A DNA stretch of 64,000 nt from an uncultured Christensenellaceae bacterium (GCA_910588425.1 CAJUPM010000003.1:1-64000), one strand, 5' to 3'. Counted from the first letter of the stretch, positions 17,135 to 26,130 are shown. Numbers and translations are program-made. The notes: generated by a model from the sequence alone, not told the origin.

Positions 17135-17182
17135 GGGGGTATGGGGGCTTTGCCCCCATGTTTACCCGTTGCCCTTGACCTT
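17135..17182 (+). repeat. Element A copy
   Basis: Core GGGGGTATGGGGGC-TTT-GCCCCCATG with tail TTTACCCGTTGCCCTTGACCTT. The tail points to the stop codon of the minus-strand gene at 17215. Confidence 0.85.
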
Positions 17183-17214
17183 CTTGTATAACGGCACTAT
17201 CGCCTTTTTGGCAG

Positions 17215-17535
17215 TTATTCCCTGCTGGCGAAAAAATTGCGCCCTGCGCCGAAGAGGAAACCAACAGTGAAAACGATGGCCAGGATAAGGAAGAAGTTGG
17301 AAGCCTTTACACCGCTTAAAAGATACAGAAAGAGCTGTATGCCGCCCAGAATCAGCAAGGTCAGGCTTTTTGCTTTGGACTGCACGCCTGCAAAGCAGTT
17401 GCCTAAAATGCCAACGACAATTTCAGCGCCGTATAGTATGATTCCAAACAGCTTTAATGAGGGCAGGTTGGGAGACGTCAGCATGACGACAACTGAGAAT
17501 AATCCGAAGATAATTTTCAAAATGCCAAAGGTCAT
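17215..17535 (-). CDS. Small hydrophobic membrane protein (106 aa)
   Basis: The protein has three to four membrane segments with few charges (MTFGILKIIFGLFSVVVMLT at the start and a GAGRNFFASRE tail). I see no family signature. It could be related in style to the two small membrane proteins just upstream, but no shared motif is clear. The ribosome site is weak (AAGAGC). Confidence 0.6.
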   Translation of the reverse strand: MTFGILKIIFGLFSVVVMLTSPNLPSLKLFGIILYGAEIVVGILGNCFAGVQSKAKSLTLLILGGIQLFLYLLSGVKASNFFLILAIVFTVGFLFGAGRNFFASRE

Positions 17536-17713
17536 GATCTAGCTCTTGCCGGGCGTGTTTTGATAGTTTGCCATAAAAGCTTCCTGCCAATATATTATTC
17601 TATATCAATAGCATATCATCTATTTTAAAAACTAGCAAGCCATACCCGTGCGGAGCGCCCCGTGCCGTCCGGTCTGCAAACTGCTTTTCCGCTCTATTTT
17701 CCTTCTCCATAAA

Positions 17714-17880
17714 GGGGGTATGGGGGCTTTGCCCCCATGTTTACCCGTTGCCCTTGACCTTAGCCGCCCCAAATAATAGAAGCCCCGCTGCCCTTGACCT
17801 TCTCCCCACTGCTTTTTCTCTTCCCCATTATGGGGGTATGGGGGCTTTGCCCCCATGTTTACTTATAGCCCTTTGCCCCT
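17714..17880 (+). repeat. Two element A copies downstream of egsA
   Basis: Cores at 17714-17761 and 17832-17880 both have GGGGGTATGGGGGCTTTGCC-type hairpins and CCCTTGACCTT or CCCTTTGCCCC tails oriented toward the 3' end of the egsA gene at 17899. Confidence 0.85.
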
Positions 17881-17898
17881 CAGAACATATTACATTTC

Positions 17899-19254
17899 CT
17901 ATAGGCTCTGCGCCAGCCGGTCTGCAAATTGCTTTTCCAGCCCCAAATCCCAGAGCAGGCTGCTGGCGACGTATTTATCCCGAATCTCCCGGGTGCCGAG
18001 GAATGCCTCCCGGGTCTGGGCAGGGGTGAAGCCCAGGTCTGCGGGCATCATGGGCATCCCGGCCTTTTTCATCAGGTCAAAAATCTGCTGATACGGGGGG
18101 ACTTCCTCCCAGATGATCTGCAAAATTTCCGGCCAGTGCGCCAGAATGCGCTTCAGGCGCTCCGCGTGCCGGGCAGGGTCGTTCTTTTTCAGGCGATGCT
18201 CGACGGCGATAATCTCGGGCGCGGCAGAGCCAAAATACTGCGGCATTTCCGCCTCCCATGCCGCCTGGCTGAACCGGCGCATATGCGCCTCGGCCTGCTC
18301 CCGGCTGGGAGTGAGCCCCGCAATCCATTCATAAAGGCGCGCGGCCAGCAGCGTGCCCACGCCCACCTGAATGCCGTGCAAATCGCTCTCCTCGCCCCGC
18401 TCAAACGCCCGCATTTCCCACATGTGCGAGAAATAGTGCTCGATGCCGGATGCCGGCCGGGAAACCCCCGCCAGCCCCATGGCGATGCCGGATAAAATCA
18501 GCGCCTCAGCCACGTTCTGCACGGCCTGCAAATCCCGCTCCATCAATTTATCCGCCTGATCCACGGTGTTTTTGAGCGCGGTGCGCACCATCTGGGCAAT
18601 CTCGGGGCAGTAGTATTCCCCGGTAACCAGGTGCGCAATGCGCCATTCGCAGATGGAGATGTATTTGGCCAGCGCGTCGCCCAGCCCAGCCTGAAGCATG
18701 CGCATGGGCGCGGCCGCCATAATTTCGGTGTCCGCAATCACGCCAATCGGGCAGGGGCAAGGCAGGCTCACCTTCACGCCCCCTACCACCATCGAGCCCG
18801 AGCCCGAGGCAAAGCCATCCATGCTGGGCGCCGTGGCGACCATGATGCTGCGCTTGCCCGTGGCCGCGGCCAGCATCTTGCAAAGGTCGTTGATGACGCC
18901 GCCCCCGATGGCCAAAATGCAGTCGCAGGATGCGTCGAACTGCATGCAGAGCTGCCCCAGCGCGGCCTCGTCCGGCTCGGGCTTGTTTTCCCGCAGCTGC
19001 AAATAGCGGTAGGAAATGCCGGCGCCGTCCAGCAGCGCCAGCGCGCGCTCTCCTGCTGCGGCATAGGTGTTGGCGTCGCAAATGGCAAAGGGGCGCCGAT
19101 AGCCCGCTTTTTGCAAAACCTCGGGCAGTTTATTTAGAACTCCCGCCCCAAGCTCCAGATATTTTAACTGCGTCTCGTGCTGTTTGCCGCAGGGGCAGTC
19201 CGAAACCTGGCCCAGGCTCAGCAGCTGATGAATGCTCAGTTCTGCAAGATTCAT
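17899..19254 (-). CDS. egsA: sn-Glycerol-1-phosphate dehydrogenase (EgsA/AraM family)
   Basis: This 451-residue protein is of the iron/zinc alcohol dehydrogenase fold. Family features are AIGGGVINDLCKMLA (NAD binding), VATAPSMDGFASGSGSMV (substrate loop) and AGLGDALAKY, plus HYFSHMWEM and HGIQVGVGTLL with the metal His residues. AraM enzymes make glycerol-1-phosphate from dihydroxyacetone phosphate; Bacillus uses it for a prenyl-glycerol lipid. The chosen start (19254) follows GGAGAGAGC. It is divergent from the NIF3 gene. No PcrB-like partner gene is in the window. Confidence 0.9.
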   Translation of the reverse strand: MNLAELSIHQLLSLGQVSDCPCGKQHETQLKYLELGAGVLNKLPEVLQKAGYRRPFAICDANTYAAAGERALALLDGAGISYRYLQLRENKPEPDEAALGQLCMQFDASCDCILAIGGGVINDLCKMLAAATGKRSIMVATAPSMDGFASGSGSMVVGGVKVSLPCPCPIGVIADTEIMAAAPMRMLQAGLGDALAKYISICEWRIAHLVTGEYYCPEIAQMVRTALKNTVDQADKLMERDLQAVQNVAEALILSGIAMGLAGVSRPASGIEHYFSHMWEMRAFERGEESDLHGIQVGVGTLLAARLYEWIAGLTPSREQAEAHMRRFSQAAWEAEMPQYFGSAAPEIIAVEHRLKKNDPARHAERLKRILAHWPEILQIIWEEVPPYQQIFDLMKKAGMPMMPADLGFTPAQTREAFLGTREIRDKYVASSLLWDLGLEKQFADRLAQSL

Positions 19255-19379
19255 ATGCTCTCTCCTTTTTGCTTTCTTTTCCCAGTATACTTTGCTTTTT
19301 TTCCCGGAACAAGGATTTTTGCATAAAACGCAGAAGTTTTCTATATTGAAAATTCTGGCACGGGAAGGGATGGAAAGAA

Positions 19380-20150
19380 ATGAAAGCAAGCGAATTGATG
19401 GCCGAGCTTTTGGGCTGGTCCGAGGAGAAGATTGAAAACACCGTGGATACCTGCAAAGCGGGAGACCCGGAACGGGAAGTGAAGAAGGTGGCGACCTGCT
19501 TTATCGCGACGCCGGAGGTCATCCAAAACGCCGCGGCCTGGGGGGCGGATCTGCTCATCACCCACGAACCCACCTACTACGAACACTACGACAACCTGGC
19601 CGGCCGGGAGGGCGACCCGGTTATTTTGGCAAAACAGCGGCTCATCGAGCAGAGCGGCATGACGCTCTGGCGCTTTCACGATCATCTGCACGGCCGCCTG
19701 CCCGACGGCATCATCGAGGGCGAGCTGAATAGGCTGGGCTGGCAGGGGGATTACGACGGCCGCTTTGCCTTCACGCTGGCCGAGAAGCAGACGCCCCGGC
19801 AGATTATGGCCCAGCTGGAAGAAAAGTGGGGCATCGCGCATATCCGCATGGTGGGCGCGGCGGATACCCCCGTCTCCAAAATCTCCCTGCTCATCGGCTG
19901 CCCGGGGGAGCAGATGATGATGCAGGCGCTGACGGGCGGAACCGAGCTGCTCATCGGTGGGGAGGTCTGCGAATGGATGTGTGGCGAATATGCCAGGGAT
20001 GCCGCTCAGATGGGCTTTGCCAAGGCCATTCTCATCTGCGGGCATGTGGGCAGCGAGCGGGCAGGCATGGAGCACGTCCGCATGCTGATAGAGAAGGCGC
20101 ATCCCGAGCTGTCCTGCATGTATTTTGAGTGCGGCGAGGTTTACGAATAA
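19380..20150 (+). CDS. NIF3-like dinuclear metal-centre protein
   Basis: The 256-residue protein belongs to the NIF3/YbgI/GTP cyclohydrolase I type 2 group. Metal-binding signatures are LLITHEPTYYEHYD in the first half and an HVGSERAGMEHV segment near the end. These proteins form hexamers with two metals per subunit, and their substrate is not established. It is short compared with the ~370-residue members that carry an inserted PII-like domain. The gene is divergent from egsA across a 125-bp promoter gap. Confidence 0.85.
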   Translation: MKASELMAELLGWSEEKIENTVDTCKAGDPEREVKKVATCFIATPEVIQNAAAWGADLLITHEPTYYEHYDNLAGREGDPVILAKQRLIEQSGMTLWRFHDHLHGRLPDGIIEGELNRLGWQGDYDGRFAFTLAEKQTPRQIMAQLEEKWGIAHIRMVGAADTPVSKISLLIGCPGEQMMMQALTGGTELLIGGEVCEWMCGEYARDAAQMGFAKAILICGHVGSERAGMEHVRMLIEKAHPELSCMYFECGEVYE

Positions 20151-20352
20151 AAGGAGCATCGCCGGGGCGGCAGGCAATTTCCCAAAAGACAGCGCTTTGT
20201 CCGGATTGCCCGGCAAAACTGGCCGGCAGAGCTGGGTCAGCCAGGCAAGGCCGACAAAAAAATCATGCGCTTGCCTGGTGCTTTTTGTAAAACCTCCTGC
20301 AACCGCTGGAAACAAGCCATATGTCCGGCGCCCGTTTTTCTTATTTTTATGT

Positions 20353-20397
20353 GGGGTATGGGGCAAGGCCCCATGTTTGCCCAAAGCTCTTGACCTC
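20353..20397 (+). repeat. Element A copy
   Basis: Core GGGGTATGGGGC-AAG-GCCCCATG with tail AGCTCTTGACCT. It is one of the exceptions to the usual orientation relative to the upstream gene. A 14-base motif (AAAACTGGCCGGCA) also occurs twice in this gap, near 20216 and 20427. No gene is seen in 20151-20832. Confidence 0.8.
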
Positions 20398-20598
20398 CGC
20401 CGCGCTCATGCCCAGCTTGTTCTGCAAAACTGGCCGGCAAACCCTGCGGCGGCGCGCTCGTCGCCTGAAAGCCCGCTGGCAATTTCCGGCAGGCGCCGTC
20501 GCCGCGCGCCTGAACCTGTCCCGCCGGGGCGGCATTTTTCGGGGCAGTTTGCCCGCACAATGCGGTGCATTACCGCGCTACCGCGCTAGAGCATGTGC

Positions 20599-20627
20599 TT
20601 GACATTTTCCCGGCCACATGCTATGGT
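20599..20627 (+). promoter_or_regulatory. Promoter of the ZTP riboswitch-pflB unit
   Basis: TTGACA (20599-20604) and TATGGT (20622-20627) are spaced by 17 bp and lie directly upstream of the riboswitch leader. Confidence 0.75.
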
Positions 20628-20669
20628 AGTTTTAGAAAAAAACCTGTGCTTTTGGCAAAAAGCGCAGAA

Positions 20670-20776
20670 CAGCAGGAACCTCCGTAACTGACGGTTTCGG
20701 GTGGGGTACCACCGGGGAGCGGAGGGGATTTTTAAGCCGACCGTCTGGGCAGCATCTATCCGGTGCTGCCCTTTTT
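20670..20776 (+). ncRNA. ZTP riboswitch (pfl motif) with terminator
   Basis: The leader contains TCCGTAACTGACGG, then a stem ending in ACCACCGGGGAGCG (20710-20721) and, after a linker, GCCGACCGTCTGGGC (20736-20750). These are conserved blocks of the pfl motif, the ZTP/ZMP-sensing riboswitch. The final conserved block overlaps an intrinsic terminator, an 8-bp stem GGGCAGCA / TGCTGCCC (20747-20771) followed by T5. In known members, ligand binding prevents this terminator, turning the gene on when ZTP/ZMP signals folate shortage. It controls pflB, the gene class that gave the motif its name. Confidence 0.9.
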
Positions 20777-20832
20777 GATAGTTGCAGACAGCCTGCCGGC
20801 ATTGGCCGGGCAGAAGGGAAAGGAGAAGCGCA

Positions 20833-23067
20833 ATGCAGAAAAACGCTTGGAGAGGATTTACCGGGGGAAATTGGCAAAACAGCATCGACGTCCGGGATTT
20901 TATTCAGAAAAACTACCGCCCCTATCTGGGGGATGCCAGCTTTCTGGCCGGGCCCACGGCGCGCACGCGGCAGGTGCTGGAAAAAGTGCAGAACCTTTTG
21001 AAGGAGGAGATCGTCCGGGGCGGCGTCTACGATGTGGATACCAAAACCGTCATCACGCCCACGGCCTTTGGCCCGGGCTATGTGGACGAGCAGCGGGATA
21101 TCATCCTCGGCCTTCAGACGGATGCGCCCCTAAAGCGCGCCTGCAACCCCTTTGGAGGGATGCGCATGGTGCGGGAGGCCTGCGCCGCCTATGGCTATCA
21201 GGTTTCAGAGGAAATCGAGAAAGCCTTCGAGCACCATAAGACGCATAACGACGGCGTTTTCGCCGCCTATACCCCGGAAATCAAGCAGGCGCGGCACTGC
21301 GGCCTCATCACCGGCCTGCCCGACGCCTATGGCCGCGGCCGCATCATCGGGGACTACCGGCGCGTGGCGCTGTATGGCATCGATGCCCTGATGGAGCAGA
21401 AAAAGCAGGATAAGCTGGCGCTGAGCCAGGGCGCGCTGCTGGGCGATACCATCCGGGAAATCGAGGAGATCTCGGATCAGATCGCGGCGCTGGCGGATAT
21501 GAAGAAAATGGCGGCGGATTACGGAGTGGATATCTCCCTGCCCGCCCAGAATGCAAAGCAGGCTGTGCAGTGGCTGTATTTCGGCTATCTGGCGGCCATC
21601 AAGGAGCAGAACGGCGCGGCCATGAGCCTGGGGCGCGTCTCCACCTTCCTGGATATCTACTTCGAGCGGGATTTCGCCGAGGGCACGCTCTGCGAGGAAC
21701 AGGCCCAGGAGATCATGGATGATTTTGTCATCAAGCTGCGGCTGGCGCGGCACCTGCGCACCCCCAGCTACAACACGCTGTTCGGCGGCGATCCCATGTG
21801 GATCACCGAGGCCGTGGGCGGCATGGGGGAGGATGGCCGCCCGCTGGTAACCAAAAACTGCTTCCGCATGCTGCATACGCTCTATAACCTCGGCCCGGCC
21901 CCCGAGCCCAACCTGACCGTGCTCTGGAGCGAGGCTCTGCCCGAAAACTGGAAAAAGTTCGCGGCCAAAGTCTCCTGCGATACGGATGCCATCCAGTATG
22001 AGAGCGACGATGTCATGCGCCCGGTCTATGGAGACGACTACGCCATCGCCTGCTGTGTCTCGGCCATGCAGGTGGGCAAGCAGATGCAGTTCTTCGGCGC
22101 CCGGGCAAACCTTGCCAAGCTGCTGCTCATGAGCCTGAACGGCGGAAAAGACGAGAAGAAGAACGAGCAGGTGGGCCCGGTGCACGCGCCCTATGAAGGC
22201 GAATACCTGGAATACGACAAAGTGCTGGAGCTGATGGATTTCTACCGCCCCTGGCTGGCGAAAACATACGTCAGCGCCATGAATATCATCCACTATATGC
22301 ACGATAAATACGCCTATGAAAAGAGCCAGATGGCCCTGCACGACAGCCGGGTGCACCGCTTCATGGCCTTTGGCATTGCAGGCATGAGCGTGCTGGCCGA
22401 TTCGCTTTCGGCCATCAAATATGCCCGGGTGCGCTGCATCCGGGATGCGCAGACCGGCCTCATCACAGATTTTGAGACCACGGGAAGCTATCCCGCCTTC
22501 GGCAACGACGACGACCGCGTGGATGCCATCGCCTGCGAGCAGGTGGAGAAGTTCTTTGAGGAGCTGAAGAAGAATCCCTGCTACCGCGGCGCCGAGCACA
22601 CGCTCTCGATTCTGACCATCACGAGCAACGTCATGTACGGCAAGAAGACCGGCTCAACGCCGGACGGCAGAAAAGGCGGCGAGCCCTTTGCCCCCGGCGC
22701 CAACCCCATGGCCGGCCGGGAGAAAAACGGTGCGCTGGCCGCGCTCAACTCGGTGGCCAAGCTGCGCTACGGCGTCTGCCAGGACGGCATTTCCAACACG
22801 TTCTCCATCGTCCCGGCGGCGCTCGGCAAAACCGAGGGCGAGCAGACGGCAAACCTGGTGGCCATGCTGGATGGCTATTTCGCCCAGGGCGCGCACCATA
22901 TCAACGTCAACGTCTTAAACCGCGAGACGCTGATGGACGCTTACGACCACCCCGAGCTCTATCCCACGCTGACCATCCGCGTCTCGGGCTATGCCGTCAA
23001 CTTCGTCCGCCTCTCCCGGGAACAGCAGAGAGAGGTCATCAGCCGCACGTTCCACCAGGCGGTTTAG
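20833..23067 (+). CDS. pflB: Pyruvate formate-lyase (formate C-acetyltransferase)
   Basis: This 744-residue glycyl radical enzyme has the tandem active-site cysteines Cys407-Cys408 (AIACCVSAM) and the glycyl radical loop RVSGYAVNF with Gly719, 25 residues from the end. Both features mark true PFL rather than other glycyl radical enzymes. It cleaves pyruvate with CoA to acetyl-CoA and formate. AGGAGAAG precedes ATG 20833. Transcription is governed by the ZTP riboswitch. The activase gene follows after ~700 bp of repeats rather than directly. Confidence 0.96.
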   Translation: MQKNAWRGFTGGNWQNSIDVRDFIQKNYRPYLGDASFLAGPTARTRQVLEKVQNLLKEEIVRGGVYDVDTKTVITPTAFGPGYVDEQRDIILGLQTDAPLKRACNPFGGMRMVREACAAYGYQVSEEIEKAFEHHKTHNDGVFAAYTPEIKQARHCGLITGLPDAYGRGRIIGDYRRVALYGIDALMEQKKQDKLALSQGALLGDTIREIEEISDQIAALADMKKMAADYGVDISLPAQNAKQAVQWLYFGYLAAIKEQNGAAMSLGRVSTFLDIYFERDFAEGTLCEEQAQEIMDDFVIKLRLARHLRTPSYNTLFGGDPMWITEAVGGMGEDGRPLVTKNCFRMLHTLYNLGPAPEPNLTVLWSEALPENWKKFAAKVSCDTDAIQYESDDVMRPVYGDDYAIACCVSAMQVGKQMQFFGARANLAKLLLMSLNGGKDEKKNEQVGPVHAPYEGEYLEYDKVLELMDFYRPWLAKTYVSAMNIIHYMHDKYAYEKSQMALHDSRVHRFMAFGIAGMSVLADSLSAIKYARVRCIRDAQTGLITDFETTGSYPAFGNDDDRVDAIACEQVEKFFEELKKNPCYRGAEHTLSILTITSNVMYGKKTGSTPDGRKGGEPFAPGANPMAGREKNGALAALNSVAKLRYGVCQDGISNTFSIVPAALGKTEGEQTANLVAMLDGYFAQGAHHINVNVLNRETLMDAYDHPELYPTLTIRVSGYAVNFVRLSREQQREVISRTFHQAV

Positions 23068-23070
23068 GGC

Positions 23071-23129
23071 AAGGCCAAGTTCAAGGGCAAGGGCAATTGG
23101 TTAACATGGGGGCAAGCCCCCATACCCCT
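23071..23129 (-). repeat. Element A copy after pflB
   Basis: The AAGGCCAAG..CAAGGGC end begins three bases after the pflB stop; the core is CATGGGGGC-AA-GCCCCCATACCCC. Confidence 0.85.
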
Positions 23130-23159
23130 TTACTATGGGGGGGAATACTCTCTATGGCA

Positions 23160-23494
23160 AAGGGCGCTCTTAGCCATGAGGGCAAGCCCGCTTTCACTAT
23201 GGGAGAGAAGTCCCGGCAAAAGGGCGAGTCAGCAGGTGAGCAAGAGGAAACCCTCTTGATATAGGAGGGATGTTCTCTGCCGCCAGAATACGCTGGCCTT
23301 TTGAGAGGATGGCCGGTTTTTCGCAGGGAAACCTTCTCCTTCTTGAGAAAGCCGCGTCGAAGAAAGGCTGAAATGCCATTATCTCCCGCCCGCGGTGTGC
23401 CGCCCCGGCGGAACGGCAAAGCTTGCCCCTCCGCGTGAATCACCCATTGGGTACGCCAAAGCCAAGGCCGCTCTTAGCCATGAGGGCAAGCCCG
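23160..23494. repeat. Element A variant pair (CATGAGGGCAAGCCCG)
   Basis: An identical 24-base string starting CTCTTAGCCATGAGGG occurs at 23167-23190 and 23471-23494, each preceded by AAGG(G/C)CG. It looks like a diverged element A core. The rest of 23130-23660 shows no credible gene. Confidence 0.6.
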
Positions 23495-23663
23495 TCAAGA
23501 AGCCCCGGCGATGGGAATGCGGCGATGATGCGCGTTGCCCGCCGGTCAGCCGGAGAACGGATGTTTTTTCAGACGGCGCCCTTCCCCTGCCGGACGGCGC
23601 ACCGGCGCGCCTTTGGGTACGCTTACTCGCCCCTCTCATTTCATCCCAAAAGTTTTTGGGGTG

Positions 23664-23693
23664 TTAGGGGTGTTTTTTCAAAAACACCCCTAA
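23664..23693 (+). terminator. Perfect inverted repeat upstream of pflA
   Basis: Arms TTAGGGGTGTTTTT / AAAAACACCCCTAA are separated by only two bases. It may act as a terminator or processing site in the pflB-pflA gap. Confidence 0.5.
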
Positions 23694-23762
23694 GCCCTTG
23701 AGCCTAAACGCCCTTGACCTTAATCCCTTGACCTTACCCACTCCAGCGAAAGGAGCGGCGCC

Positions 23763-24485
23763 ATGCGCAAAGAAGAGCAGAATATCGGCTATGTGCATTC
23801 CTTTGAGTCTCTGGGAGCGGTGGATGGGCCGGGCCTGCGGTTTGTGGTGTTTTTGCAGGGCTGCCCGCTGCGGTGCGCCTATTGCCACAACCCGGATACC
23901 TGGGAGTTTTGCCAAAGCCAGCCCTATACGCCGGAGCAGGCCGCGCAGAAGGCGCTGCGGTATGCGCCCTATTGGAAGGGTGGCGGCGGCGTAACGCTCT
24001 CAGGGGGCGAGCCGCTCATGCAGGCGGGCTTTGGCGCGGAATTTTTCCGGCTTCTGCGGGAGCAGGGCGTGCATACCGCGCTGGATACCTCCTGCATGGG
24101 CGCGCTTTCGGATGCCCGCTCCGTGCTCGCGCAGACCAGCCTGGTGCTGGCAGATGTGAAGTTCCTCTCGGAAGCGGATTACAGGAAGTATACCGGCGGC
24201 AGCTTTGCGCAGGTGCAGGCGTTTCTGCGGCTGGCGGAGGAGATGGGCGTGGCCGTCTGGGTGCGGCATGTGGTCGTCCCCGGGCTGACGGACGCTCCGG
24301 AGCATATCCGCGCCCTGGGGGAGTTCGTGCGCGGGTTTAAAAACGTGCAAAAAATCGAGCTCTTGCCCTTCCGCAAGCTCTGCCTGCCCAAATACGAGCA
24401 GATGGGCATCCCTTTCCCCCTGCGGGATACCCCCGAAGCCAGTGAGCAGGGCGTGGCGCGGCTGCAAAAACTGCTGGAACAGTAA
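23763..24485 (+). CDS. pflA: Pyruvate formate-lyase-activating enzyme
   Basis: This 240-residue radical SAM enzyme has the Cys34-x3-Cys38-x2-Cys41 cluster motif (GCPLRCAYCHNPDTW) and the SAM-binding GGEPLMQ segment. There is no extra ferredoxin insert, consistent with a PFL activase rather than other glycyl-radical activases. It generates the Gly719 radical in PflB. A GAAAGGAG ribosome site precedes ATG 23763. It is separated from pflB by repeats, so it may rely on its own promoter or long read-through. Confidence 0.93.
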   Translation: MRKEEQNIGYVHSFESLGAVDGPGLRFVVFLQGCPLRCAYCHNPDTWEFCQSQPYTPEQAAQKALRYAPYWKGGGGVTLSGGEPLMQAGFGAEFFRLLREQGVHTALDTSCMGALSDARSVLAQTSLVLADVKFLSEADYRKYTGGSFAQVQAFLRLAEEMGVAVWVRHVVVPGLTDAPEHIRALGEFVRGFKNVQKIELLPFRKLCLPKYEQMGIPFPLRDTPEASEQGVARLQKLLEQ

Positions 24486-24519
24486 AAAATACGCGCAAAG
24501 AAGAGAAAGCAGGGAAAGC

Positions 24520-25018
24520 ATGAAAAAGATAGAGACAGAGCGCCTGATTCTGCGGCCGCTGACCCAGAGCGACGCAAACGCCGTATTCGAATGGGCCGGC
24601 GACCCGCTTGTCAACAGATATATGCCCTATCCTCTGCATAAGAGCCCCGCCGATGCCGAGATGTAGATTCGCTCCCTGGGAGAGAAAAACGAGTTTTGCT
24701 TTTGCCTCAAAAATTCGGGAAAAATCATCGGCTCAGGCTCGGTCATCCGCGACACAAAGCGCGCCCCCTATGAACTGGGCTACAACCTGAACCGGGCTTA
24801 CTGGGGCATGGGGTACGCGACCGAAGCCGCAAAAGCGCTGGTTTCGTGGGCATACGAAAGCCTTGGCGCGCGATTTTTTCGCCCGTCATGCAACTGCCAA
24901 CGCGGCATCCGGAAACGTGCTGAAAAAATGCGGGTTTCGGTTTGAATCTTATGGGCAGTATCCGAGGTATGATGGGAGCTTGTTCGAGGCCTCCTATTAT
25001 GCGCTTCATCTTGATTAA
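24520..25018 (+). pseudogene. Broken GNAT acetyltransferase gene
   Basis: The reading begins MKKIETERLILRPLTQSDANA, typical of RimJ/RimL-type GNATs. A TAG interrupts it at 24664-24666. The frame then continues with the acetyl-CoA-binding region (GYNLNRAYWGMGYATEAAKALV) until about 24870. A run of six T at 24874-24879 shifts the frame; removing one T restores FFARHATANAASGN and the usual C-terminus up to TAA at 25016-25018. Two independent lesions suggest real decay rather than one sequencing error. It follows pflA by 34 bp. Confidence 0.85.
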
Positions 25019-25051
25019 AAAAGAAGAGAGCAATTCGCTCTCTTCTTTTTT
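25017..25051 (+). terminator. Intrinsic terminator after the GNAT pseudogene
   Basis: The stem GAAGAGAGC / GCTCTCTTC, extended by A6 and T6 tracts, starts at the pseudogene stop. It probably ends the pflA transcript. Confidence 0.85.
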
Positions 25052-25147
25052 GTTTGCCCCGCCTCAAGTGAAGGGCGTTTTGCGCGCCTGCCCCTGCGGG
25101 AGCGTTCTCTTTGCCCGATTTTTCTGCCCGGGCTATCGCTCTGTCTC

Positions 25148-26041
25148 TTACCGGCCCGGGCCTGCCTTGCGCAGTATGCGGTGATAGGCCGGCTCTCCCG
25201 GGGCGGGGGAGGAGACCTCCTGCAAGGCGCCGTCCCGAACAAACTGCTCCAAACGCAGGGCGAAAAATGCGTCGCCTAGGCCCAGCGGGTATTTGCCCAG
25301 CAGTCTTCCAATCAGCCGCGCCTGCGAAAACTCCTGCGGCTCTGCCTCCAGCTCGCGCAGAATCAGAGAATCGTAGAACGCGGCAGGCGCGCTGACCAGC
25401 CGCCCGCTTACCACGGCGCGCAGCGGCGCGTTTTGCGCCCGAAGCTGCTGCCAGCAGGCCGCCATGGCCTGGCAGAGAGCCGCCGGAATCTTTCGGCCCA
25501 GCCCTGCCATCCGGCTCCACTCCGGCGCAGAGAGCTCGCCCCAGCTGCTGTGCAAAACCGCTGTGCCGCCGGGTTTTTCGCAGAAACCGGGCAGCAAGAC
25601 CAGCGCGGCATCCAGCTTCTCCAGTCGCGCGTCCATCAGCTGTTCCATCAGCCAGCAAAGCCCGCAGGCGTCGTCCGGCTGGCCGCTGGCCCAAATGCGC
25701 AGCGGTTCTCCCTGCTTTGCCCGGCTCAGCAGTTTTTCCAGGGATGAGCGGGCTGTCTGCAAAAACGCCTGCGCGGCCTGCGCCCCTTCGGCCGGGTAAG
25801 CGCCCATCAGCGCGGCGATTGCCTGCTCCCGCAGAGGGCCGATGCCCGCCTCGTCTATGGCGCCAAAGCCCAGATAAAGCGGAAAACTGCAAATATCCGC
25901 CCGGCTCCCGGCCAGAGCCGCCGCTTTGGCCCCGCGGTTTTTCTGGGCAAATGCGCTCGCCTGGCCCTGGCCGCCCGCTTTTTTGCCAATCGCTGCCGCA
26001 AGGCTTCCTGCCGCGCTCTCGCTAAAAACAACCTCCAACAT
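25148..26041 (-). CDS. DUF1835 / DUF3658-type protein
   Basis: The 297-residue protein opens with MLEVVFSESAAGSL, typical of DUF1835, and has the IGPL and SGQPDDACGLCWLM segments and a VLLPG block of that family. A C-terminal helical part fits DUF3658. It is soluble and has no signal peptide. The biochemical role of the family is unknown to me. The start at 26041 has GAGGAGGG as ribosome site. Confidence 0.75.
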   Translation of the reverse strand: MLEVVFSESAAGSLAAAIGKKAGGQGQASAFAQKNRGAKAAALAGSRADICSFPLYLGFGAIDEAGIGPLREQAIAALMGAYPAEGAQAAQAFLQTARSSLEKLLSRAKQGEPLRIWASGQPDDACGLCWLMEQLMDARLEKLDAALVLLPGFCEKPGGTAVLHSSWGELSAPEWSRMAGLGRKIPAALCQAMAACWQQLRAQNAPLRAVVSGRLVSAPAAFYDSLILRELEAEPQEFSQARLIGRLLGKYPLGLGDAFFALRLEQFVRDGALQEVSSPAPGEPAYHRILRKAGPGR

Positions 26042-26130
26042 GCCGCGTCCCTCCTCTCAAAAGCGCCTGCGCTTTTCCTTCTTTAGTATATCCTTTGTTC
26101 TTCCGCCCTGGCCCAGCTCCAGGCGCGCAC

